A DNA stretch of 26,404 nt from DYCT01 sp051875715 (GTDB lineage: Bacteria; Bacteroidota; Bacteroidia; Bacteroidales; Bacteroidaceae). Location: positions 1 through 26,404 of the forward strand of contig JBJEHD010000005.1 of assembly GCA_051875715.1 (NCBI GenBank), given 5' to 3'. The notes under the pieces are model-generated. The model had not been told where the DNA came from, ran no database searches, and saw only the letters and a list, made by a program, of their open reading frames with translations. The position numbers and the translations under genes were made by a program. Below are positions 20,443 through 26,404 of the stretch, in pieces (the stretch's first letter is position 1; every line of letters starts with the position of its first letter).

Positions 20443-22959
20443 TTATGCGTTGCGGTTGCCCTTCGGCTTGCGCAGACCGAGGAGCAGGATGACGAGGGCT
20501 CCCAGACCCATCGCAGCCAAGGCGCTGTAGGCGATGCGCTCGGTGGTGTGGAGCGAGGTGGGGTCGAAGGTGAATGTCACCGTATGCGGTCCGGCCGGGA
20601 TGCGCATGGCTCGCAGCACATAGTCGGCGCGGACGTGTTCGGCCGGTTCTCCATCGATGGTGACCCTCCATCCGGGATAATAGATTTCCGAGAACACGGC
20701 CACTCCTCCTGTGTTGGAGTGGGTGGTATAGGTCAGTTGGTTGGGCTCGTAGTGGGTCAGTTCGATGTGTGCCGCGGTGTCTGTGGCGACTGTCTCGTCG
20801 GCCGCTACGACGGAACGGAAACGGGCATCAATCAAGGCCGTCTGACGGAGGTCAGCGACCGACAGGCTCTCTATTTCCTCATTGGCATTTTTCGTGTAGG
20901 CCACCTCGTGTACGAACCAGGCATTGCCGAATGCGTAGGGGTTCTTCACGGGAATGGTTTCCCCGTTGGCTCCTGGGAAAATGAAATAGCGCGTATTGAG
21001 CATATTCAGCACGGGGAAGTCGCCCGGGTCTACTTGGTCCATGCGGCCGGCGGCTTTGCTTACGGCACGTCGCAGCACACCCATCTCGGGTGCGATGTGA
21101 TAGTCGATGAGCTCTTGGTAACGGCGCAGTTTGGCGGCATGGTATCCGCCGATGCTCTTGTGCCAATAGGAGGTGGTGCTTTCGTTGAAGGTGTTTGATG
21201 CCAGATTGAGCACCCGATAGTCGAGGGCGGAGTCTTGCAAGATGTATTTGTCGGCCGCCGTCGGAGACATGGAGGTGTTGCGGACGGAGGCTTCTACAAA
21301 CTGCTGATCGTTCAGGTAGCGTTTGTCCACGTTCCACAGGTCGAACAGACACAAGAGGCTGGTCAGCGCGATGGTCCACGTTGCTTTGAGTTTCCCTTGC
21401 AAATAGAGCCAAAGTATCAAGACACCGGCGCTGATAAGGTAGAAACTACGCCAGGCGTCGGTTGTGAAGAGGGCCATTCTCATCTCCTTCAGACTCTCGG
21501 ACAACGCTGCTACGTGCTCGGCCGGCAATGCTTGTTGGAGCATGGCCATTTCGGCGTCGGGAACGTAGGTCGGGAAGAATGCGTCGGGGAACCAGGCAAA
21601 CAGGAGCGCCAGGCCGCCGGTCAGGGTGAAACTGATGTACAGGACGGGACGATGGGTGCGGAACCATTGCGGCTCGTCGATGATTCGTTTCAATGCCATC
21701 ATGGCCAGCAATGGGATGGTGAACTCAGCGATGACCAAGATAGACGAAACGGCACGGAATTTATCGTACATGGGCACGAAGTCGAGAAACAGGTCGGTGA
21801 ACCACATGAAGTTCTTTCCCCATGAAAGCAGGATGGAAAGCACTGTCGCGGCCACCAGGGCCCACTTGATGGGACCACGCACAGCGAACAGTCCGAGCAC
21901 GAACAGGAAGAGCACGAACGCGCCTACGTAGACCGGACCGGAAGTCATGGGTTGGTCGCCGAAGTACTGAGTGAGTTGGCCGTAGAGGCCATGCTGGGCG
22001 TAGAAAGGGTCGGCCTTTTTCATGGCCGTTTCGCTTTGCGACAGAGGGACGGATGCACCGCCTTTCAGGTTTGGTACCAGCAGGGTGAAGGTCTCGCCGA
22101 TGCCGTAACTCCATTGGGTGATGTAGTCGCGGTCCAATCCGCTTTTGGTCTGGTTCTGCTCGTCTATGCCGGCTTTGACCAGTTCGCTTTTCGACCGCAT
22201 CGTCTCTTTGCTGTACTGATAAGTATGGTAGAGGTTGGAGGCGTTGGCCAGGATGCCGAGCAGGGCGGCAATGGCCAATGTGCCTGTCGCTTTCCAGAAA
22301 CGGGGCAGATGGTTGTTGCGGACGGCTTCCACGGCATAGCCTATAGCCATGAACAATATGACAAAGAGGAAGTAGTAGGTCATCTGCACATGGTTGGACA
22401 CAATCTGAAGTGCGGTGAAGACGGCGGTCAACAGTCCGCCTGCCAGGTAACGTCCCCGGTAGGCCAAGACCATGCCGGCAATTGTCGGAGGGATGTAGGC
22501 CAGTGTGACCAGTTTCCAGATGTGTCCGGCCGAGATGAGTATCAAGAAATAGGACGAGAAGGCCCACAATACGGCTCCCATGGCGGCCATCCAGACAGAG
22601 AAATCGAAGGCACGCATCAACAGATAGAAACCAAGCAGCAAGACGAAGACGTACCACACGTAGGTTGGCAGAAACAGGTGGTACACCTTCTCCAGGAATG
22701 TCAACGGCTTGGTGGATGGATAACTGGGTGCCATCTGATAGGTGGGCATGCCGCCGAAGATGCTGTTGGTCCAGCGGGTGGTTTTGCCCGTGCGTTCGTG
22801 ATACTGCTTGGCCTCGATGCCTGAGCCGACTCCTTCTTTCGAGTCGTGCTGGAACAGGATGCGCCCTTCGACGTCGGCCGGGAAGAAGTAGGCAAACGAC
22901 AGAATGGCAAATAAGGCAACGACCATCAGGTCGGGAAGAATGCGCTGGATGACTTTCAT
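20443..22959 (-). CDS. YfhO-family integral membrane protein (GT-C-like)
   Basis: 838 residues. Roughly a dozen membrane helices fill the first 540 residues; the first loop after the N-terminal helix (FFPADVEGRILFQHDSKEG) carries the acidic residues expected at the active-site loop of GT-C glycosyltransferases. A non-membrane region (about 550-800) ends in a beta-rich part, WRVTIDGEPAEHVRADYVLRAMRIPAGPHTVTFTF, and a last helix (about 808-830) anchors the C-terminus. The YfhO family is widespread in Bacteroidota. In Bacillus, YfhO is linked to glycosylation of lipoteichoic acid, but these bacteria lack that polymer, so a role in decorating another envelope glycan is only a guess. It is the first gene of a two-gene unit with the EamA protein and is divergent from mtnN. 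Confidence 0.87.
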   Translation of the reverse strand: MKVIQRILPDLMVVALFAILSFAYFFPADVEGRILFQHDSKEGVGSGIEAKQYHERTGKTTRWTNSIFGGMPTYQMAPSYPSTKPLTFLEKVYHLFLPTYVWYVFVLLLGFYLLMRAFDFSVWMAAMGAVLWAFSSYFLILISAGHIWKLVTLAYIPPTIAGMVLAYRGRYLAGGLLTAVFTALQIVSNHVQMTYYFLFVILFMAIGYAVEAVRNNHLPRFWKATGTLAIAALLGILANASNLYHTYQYSKETMRSKSELVKAGIDEQNQTKSGLDRDYITQWSYGIGETFTLLVPNLKGGASVPLSQSETAMKKADPFYAQHGLYGQLTQYFGDQPMTSGPVYVGAFVLFLFVLGLFAVRGPIKWALVAATVLSILLSWGKNFMWFTDLFLDFVPMYDKFRAVSSILVIAEFTIPLLAMMALKRIIDEPQWFRTHRPVLYISFTLTGGLALLFAWFPDAFFPTYVPDAEMAMLQQALPAEHVAALSESLKEMRMALFTTDAWRSFYLISAGVLILWLYLQGKLKATWTIALTSLLCLFDLWNVDKRYLNDQQFVEASVRNTSMSPTAADKYILQDSALDYRVLNLASNTFNESTTSYWHKSIGGYHAAKLRRYQELIDYHIAPEMGVLRRAVSKAAGRMDQVDPGDFPVLNMLNTRYFIFPGANGETIPVKNPYAFGNAWFVHEVAYTKNANEEIESLSVADLRQTALIDARFRSVVAADETVATDTAAHIELTHYEPNQLTYTTHSNTGGVAVFSEIYYPGWRVTIDGEPAEHVRADYVLRAMRIPAGPHTVTFTFDPTSLHTTERIAYSALAAMGLGALVILLLGLRKPKGNRNA

Positions 22960-22987
22960 TGTTTTCTTTCTTAGCGTTTAGAGGGAG

Positions 22988-22995
22988 CAAAGATA
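22988..22995 (-). promoter_or_regulatory. -7 promoter element for the YfhO/EamA unit
   Basis: On the minus strand TATCTTTG (complement of 22988-22995) exactly matches TAnnTTTG and is 28 bases before the YfhO ATG. No clear TTTG lies 19-21 bases upstream. Confidence 0.55.
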
Positions 22996-23017
22996 GGGAT
23001 TGTTTCACGAAAAGCAT

Positions 23018-23025
23018 TACTTTTG
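23018..23025 (+). promoter_or_regulatory. -7 promoter element for mtnN-luxS
   Basis: TACTTTTG at 23018-23025 exactly matches TAnnTTTG and is 21 bases before the mtnN ATG at 23047. The upstream box is weak: TTG at 23000-23002 is only 15 bases away. It faces away from the YfhO promoter. Confidence 0.5.
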
Positions 23026-23046
23026 TCTCGCAAAAGATTAAGATAC

Positions 23047-23742
23047 ATGAGAATAGGAATTATCACGGCCATGAGCATGGAGCAGGAGCAACTGGCTCGG
23101 CAACTGGCTGACAAGAGAGAGGAAACAAAAGGGAGGCATTCCTACATCGTGGGCCGGATGGGCGAGAACGAACTGGTGTTGATGCAATGCGGCATCGGCA
23201 AGGTGAATGCAGCGGCCGGTACGGTGGACCTCATCCGCGACTATGCTCCCCGGTGCATCATCAGTACGGGCGTGGCAGGAGGCATCGATACGTGTCTGCA
23301 CGTGATGGATGTCGTGGCGAGCAACCGTATTGTTTATCACGACGTGTGGTGTGGCGAGGGCAACGCTTACGGCCAGGTGCAGGGGCTGCCGCTTTATTTT
23401 GAGGCTGAGGAGGCCTTGTTGGAGTGCGCCAGACGGTTGGACACGGACACATGCATCCGGCCGGGGCTGATTTGTACGGGCGACAAGTTCATCACCGACC
23501 GTCGCGAGTTGGAGGCCATCAAGGCGGCCTTTCCCGAGGGTCTGGCTGTCGACATGGAGTCCGGGGCCATCGCCCAGGTGTGCCATCTGTATCAGGTCCC
23601 GTTTATCAGTTTCCGCATCATCAGCGACACGCCCGGGGTGGACAATCATTTCGACCAGTACTTGAACTTCTGGGAGACGATGGCCAATCGCTCGTTTGGA
23701 GTGACGAAGGCCTTCTTGTCGTCGCTTCCTACGCAATTATAG
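23047..23742 (+). CDS. mtnN: 5'-methylthioadenosine/S-adenosylhomocysteine nucleosidase
   Basis: 231 residues from the ATG at 23047 (MRIGIITAMSMEQEQ); the in-frame upstream start would add eight residues and begin within the promoter. The enzyme removes adenine from S-adenosylhomocysteine and methylthioadenosine, making S-ribosylhomocysteine for LuxS. Catalytic residues known from E. coli MTAN align: E12 (in SMEQE), E171 (in VDMES, E174 in E. coli) and D194 (in ISDTPG, D197 in E. coli). Other family marks are STGVAGGID (73-81) and CTGDKFI (143-149). luxS follows 29 bases downstream, so the two consecutive steps of the pathway appear to be one operon. Confidence 0.95.
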   Translation: MRIGIITAMSMEQEQLARQLADKREETKGRHSYIVGRMGENELVLMQCGIGKVNAAAGTVDLIRDYAPRCIISTGVAGGIDTCLHVMDVVASNRIVYHDVWCGEGNAYGQVQGLPLYFEAEEALLECARRLDTDTCIRPGLICTGDKFITDRRELEAIKAAFPEGLAVDMESGAIAQVCHLYQVPFISFRIISDTPGVDNHFDQYLNFWETMANRSFGVTKAFLSSLPTQL

Positions 23743-23771
23743 TCATTATCATATATATCAAGCAAGAACCG

Positions 23772-24251
23772 ATGAAAACAATACCAAGTTTTACGATTGA
23801 CCATATCCGTCTGCTCCGAGGCATTTATGTGTCGCGCAAGGACCAAATAGGCGGAGAGACTGTGACTACGTTCGACATCCGGATGAAGGAGCCGAACAGG
23901 GAGCCGGCATTGGGGCAGGGTGCCCTGCATACCATCGAGCATCTGGCGGCCACTTACCTGCGCAATCATCCGGTATGGGCCGATAAGATTGTCTACTGGG
24001 GACCGATGGGGTGCCTGACGGGCAACTATTTGTTGATGAAGGGAGATCTGGAGTCGGCGGACATTGTGGACCTGATGAAGGAGACGTTCCGTTTCGTGGC
24101 CGAGTTTGAAGGCGAGGTGCCGGGTGCTGCCCCGAAGGATTGCGGCAACTATCTGCTGCACGACCTGCCCATGGCCAAGTGGGAATCGGCAAAATATTTG
24201 CACGAAGTGCTCGAGTGTATGACGGAAGCCAACCTGGTGTATCCTCGTTGA
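23772..24251 (+). CDS. luxS: S-ribosylhomocysteine lyase (AI-2 synthase)
   Basis: 159 residues from the ATG at 23772 (MKTIPSFTIDH), the full LuxS length; a much longer open frame upstream overlaps mtnN and is rejected. LuxS splits S-ribosylhomocysteine into homocysteine and the AI-2 precursor DPD. The metal site H53, H57 (in HTIEH) and C124 (in DCGNYLLHDL) is intact, as are catalytic E56 and C81 (in GPMGC), equivalent to H54/H58/C126, E57 and C84 of Bacillus LuxS. It is cytoplasmic and homodimeric. It lies behind mtnN and is followed by a very stable terminator. Whether AI-2 is used as a signal here or is only a by-product cannot be read from the window; I see no Lsr or LuxP-type receptor gene. 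Confidence 0.97.
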   Translation: MKTIPSFTIDHIRLLRGIYVSRKDQIGGETVTTFDIRMKEPNREPALGQGALHTIEHLAATYLRNHPVWADKIVYWGPMGCLTGNYLLMKGDLESADIVDLMKETFRFVAEFEGEVPGAAPKDCGNYLLHDLPMAKWESAKYLHEVLECMTEANLVYPR

Positions 24252-24274
24252 GTTCTGTTTGCCGCGCGGTACAA

Positions 24275-24330
24275 ACGAAGGCGGGAAGCAAATGCCGATG
24301 AGGCATCTGCTTCCCGCCTTCGTCGTTTTC
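24275..24330 (+). terminator. Strong terminator after luxS
   Basis: A 22-position stem with one mismatch (24275-24296 with 24302-24323) closes on a five-base loop, followed on the + strand by CGTTTTC. It sits 23 bases after the luxS stop and 22 bases before the end of the convergent XRE gene. On the minus strand the bases after the stem are not T-rich, so it mainly serves mtnN-luxS, but the stem could also stall transcription from the other side. Confidence 0.88.
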
Positions 24331-24351
24331 AGCCTTTGGCCAGGTATGGTG

Positions 24352-24927
24352 TCAAATCGGTGTATAGACCACGGCCAGAATCTTGGCTGCCTGTCCGTTG
24401 TAGCCATGTACGTGGTGAGGCGTCGTGCTCTCGTAATAGATGCTGTCTCCTTCGTTCAGCAGGTACTTTTCTTCTCCGTAGCAGATTTCCATCTGGCCTT
24501 CCATCACCCAAATGAACTCTTCTCCTTCGTGCGAGGAGAGGACGAAGTCCGTGTCGGAAGTGGCTTCCACATCGATGATGAACGGCTCCATGTGCCGGTT
24601 TGCTTTCGAGCGCGAGAGCGAGTGGTACTGCATGTGTCGGCGCGAGTGGATGGCGTCGTTCGAGAAGAGGATACCCTCCGTTGCTTCGCCTTTGCGGCAT
24701 ACGACGGGGCCGGTCTCGTAGGCTTCGTCCAGGAAGGTGGACAGCCGCACGCCCAGCACGCGGGCGATTTTGATGAGCGGTGCCAACGAGGGCAGGTCGT
24801 GGTCGCTTTCGATGCGGCTGATTTGAGCGGCCGAGAGGCCTGCCTTCTCGGCCAGTTCGTCTACACTGAGGTGCATTGCTTCGCGGAGGTTCTGAATCTT
24901 CTCTCCTACCATTTTTGTTGCGTCCAT
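24352..24927 (-). CDS. XRE-family transcriptional regulator with cupin domain
   Basis: 191 residues. The N-terminal helix-turn-helix (about 8-65: IQNLREAMHLSVDELAEKAGLSAAQISRIESD) binds DNA. A linker leads to a C-terminal cupin beta-barrel (about 110-190) with SSHEGEEFIWVMEGQMEICYG and LNEGDSIYYESTTPHHVHGYNG, including the His and Glu positions of a metal or small-ligand site. Members such as PuuR or SutR-like proteins sense small molecules; the ligand here is unknown. In other Bacteroidota this type of regulator often lies next to an AMP-binding acyl-CoA ligase gene, but none is in the window. It follows argS by 43 bases on the same strand and may be read from the argS transcript; I see no clear own promoter in that gap. 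Confidence 0.9.
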   Translation of the reverse strand: MDATKMVGEKIQNLREAMHLSVDELAEKAGLSAAQISRIESDHDLPSLAPLIKIARVLGVRLSTFLDEAYETGPVVCRKGEATEGILFSNDAIHSRRHMQYHSLSRSKANRHMEPFIIDVEATSDTDFVLSSHEGEEFIWVMEGQMEICYGEEKYLLNEGDSIYYESTTPHHVHGYNGQAAKILAVVYTPI

Positions 24928-24970
24928 AGTATTGTAGTTTAAGGGTTCGTTATCTTGTGGTTTTGAGGGG

Positions 24971-26404
24971 TTACATCCGTTCCGGCACTTCGATGCCCAG
25001 CAATGCCATGGCCGATTTCACAATCTTGCCGACGTTGGCCGAGAGGGCCAGACGGAAGAGGCGGAGGTGTTCGTCGGTTTCGCGCAGGATGCTGAAGTCG
25101 TGGTAGAACTGGTTGTATTCCTTCACCAGGTCGTAGGCATAGTTGGCGATGATGGAGGGGCTGTAGTCTGTTCCGGCTTGCCGTACCACGGAGGCGAAGT
25201 CGGCCAGCATCTGTACCAGTCCTTCTTCCTTTTCGCTGAGACGGATGTCGGCGGGCAGCGTGTCGGGCAGCGTGATGCCTGCCTCGGCTGCTTTGCGCAG
25301 AATGGATTGGATACGGGCGTAGGTGTACTGGATGAAAGGACCGGTGTTTCCGTTGAAGTCGATGGACTCTTTGGGGTTGAAGGTCATGTTCTTGCGGGCG
25401 TCCACCTTGAGTATGAAGTATTTCAGTGCGCCCAGACCTACGATGCGTGCGATGTCGGCTGCCTCTTCGGGCGTGCATCCTTCCAGTTTTCCCAGGTCGC
25501 CGGAGGTTTCTTTGGCGGTGCTGATCATTTCGTCCATGAGGTCGTCGGCATCCACTACGGTGCCTTCACGCGATTTCATCTTGCCTTCGGGCAGTTCTAC
25601 CATGCCGTACGAGAAGTGTACCAGGCTCTTTCCCCATTCGAATCCCAGTTTGTCCAGCAGGATGGAGAGCACTTGGAAGTGGTAGTTCTGCTCGTTCCCA
25701 ACCACATAGATCATTTTGTCGATGGGATAGTCGGCAAAGCGCAACTTGGCCGTGCCGATGTCCTGGGTCATGTAGACCGAGGTGCCGTCCGAACGCAGCA
25801 GCAGTTTGTGGTCGAGTCCTTCCGCTGTCAGGTCGGCCCATACCGAGCCGTCTTCTTTGCGGTAGAAGAAGCCTTTCTCCAGGCCTTCCAACACTTTTTC
25901 TTTCCCTTCCAGGTAGGTGTTGCTTTCGTAGTATATTTTGTCGAACCCGACGCCCATGCGGCGGTAGGTCTCGTCGAACCCGGCGTACACCCATTCGTTC
26001 ATTTTCGACCAGAGGGCGCGCACCTCGGGGTCGCCGGCTTCCCATTTCACCAGCATTTCGCGGGCTTCGTTCATCAGCGGCGACTGGGCTTCGGCTTCTT
26101 CTTTGCTGAGGCCTTGTGCCATCAGTGTTTTCACTTCTTCTTTGTAGTGCTTGTCGAAGGCCACGTAGTAGTCGCCCACCAGGTGGTCGCCTTTCTTCCC
26201 GGACGATTCGGGCGTTTCGCCGTTTCCGTATTTCAGCCAGGCCAGCATCGACTTGCAGATGTGGATGCCGCGGTCGTTCACGATGTTTGTCTTCACCACG
26301 CGGTTGCCGTTGGCGGCGATGATGTTGGCCAAGGCGTTGCCCAGCAGGTTGTTGCGCACGTGTCCCAGGTGGAGCGGCTTGTTGGTGTTGGGCGAGGAGT
26401 ATTC
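24971..26404 (-). CDS. argS: Arginyl-tRNA synthetase, 5' end outside the window
   Basis: 477 residues are present and the reading frame runs unbroken to the window edge. A GTG at 26359 is internal: the frame before it encodes EYSSPNTNKPLHLGHV, with the class I HIGH motif as HLGH (26360-26371). Judged from a usual length near 600, about 120 N-terminal residues, including most of the Add-1 domain, are missing. Further family marks are TQDIGTAKLRF, YVVGNEQNYHFQVL, and GKMKSREGTVVDADDL, which is the KMSKS loop. The C-terminal anticodon-binding (DALR) domain follows, from about GPFIQYTYARIQSILRKA to the end. It charges tRNA-Arg. The XRE regulator gene lies 43 bases downstream. Confidence 0.97.
   Translation of the reverse strand, partial: EYSSPNTNKPLHLGHVRNNLLGNALANIIAANGNRVVKTNIVNDRGIHICKSMLAWLKYGNGETPESSGKKGDHLVGDYYVAFDKHYKEEVKTLMAQGLSKEEAEAQSPLMNEAREMLVKWEAGDPEVRALWSKMNEWVYAGFDETYRRMGVGFDKIYYESNTYLEGKEKVLEGLEKGFFYRKEDGSVWADLTAEGLDHKLLLRSDGTSVYMTQDIGTAKLRFADYPIDKMIYVVGNEQNYHFQVLSILLDKLGFEWGKSLVHFSYGMVELPEGKMKSREGTVVDADDLMDEMISTAKETSGDLGKLEGCTPEEAADIARIVGLGALKYFILKVDARKNMTFNPKESIDFNGNTGPFIQYTYARIQSILRKAAEAGITLPDTLPADIRLSEKEEGLVQMLADFASVVRQAGTDYSPSIIANYAYDLVKEYNQFYHDFSILRETDEHLRLFRLALSANVGKIVKSAMALLGIEVPERM

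Noticed and set aside
26357..26359. GTG start codon for arginyl-tRNA synthetase
   Set aside because: The frame continues upstream to the window edge and encodes the HIGH motif, so this GTG is an internal valine.

Overview
The window looks like a chromosomal segment of a gut- or oral-type Bacteroidales bacterium (Bacteroidota, probably Bacteroidaceae or a near relative; I cannot name the genus). The evidence is a PG_1098-type THUMP-like methyltransferase, a two-subunit 2-oxoacid:ferredoxin oxidoreductase (korAB), an outer-membrane beta-barrel protein with an N-terminal carboxypeptidase-regulatory-like domain, a YfhO-family membrane protein, and several promoters of the Bacteroides type (TAnnTTTG at -7, TTTG at -33) in place of sigma-70 boxes. 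Nearly all the DNA is occupied by housekeeping genes. I see no phage, IS element, CRISPR array, tRNA or rRNA.

Layout. 1-2826 (+): a terminator from a gene outside the window, then a THUMP-like methyltransferase, a Ca2+/Na+ antiporter and an orphan Vsr mismatch endonuclease. 2863-5589 (+): a well-formed promoter followed by a tight set: GNAT-like protein, 4HBT thioesterase and dprA. 5632-6667 (-): VanZ-like protein followed by a viroplasmin-type RNase H, divergent from 6799-9095 (+): an NSS-family sodium symporter and a membrane-anchored helix-hairpin-helix protein. 9070-12601 (-): a tight three-gene set transcribed as cation/proton antiporter, tcdA, lolD-like ATPase. 12602-13121: a 520-base non-coding divergent region holding two different arrays of short palindromes, one with an 11-bp and one with a 21-bp period. 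13122-15596 (+): an outer-membrane beta-barrel protein. 15659-18668 (+): korA and korB behind a long leader that can fold into a three-way junction. 18789-20009 (+): sstT, facing 20014-22959 (-): YfhO protein followed by a half-size EamA transporter. 23047-24251 (+): mtnN and luxS, ended by a very strong hairpin. 24352-26404 (-): argS (5' end outside the window), then an XRE-cupin regulator.

How genes work together. mtnN and luxS are consecutive steps of S-adenosylhomocysteine recycling and make the AI-2 precursor. korA and korB form one enzyme. dprA, the ComEA-like HhH protein, Vsr and RNase H are all nucleic-acid proteins, but they lie in different transcription units and nothing shows that they form one system. 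The antiporter, symporter, SstT and Ca2+/Na+ exchanger all depend on ion gradients.

The parts most likely to be undescribed are non-coding: the two palindrome arrays at 12726-12972, whose periods match about one and two turns of B-DNA, and the folded korAB leader at 15713-15766. Also worth checking is a Vsr protein that keeps its catalytic residues but appears to have lost one zinc-ligand cysteine.
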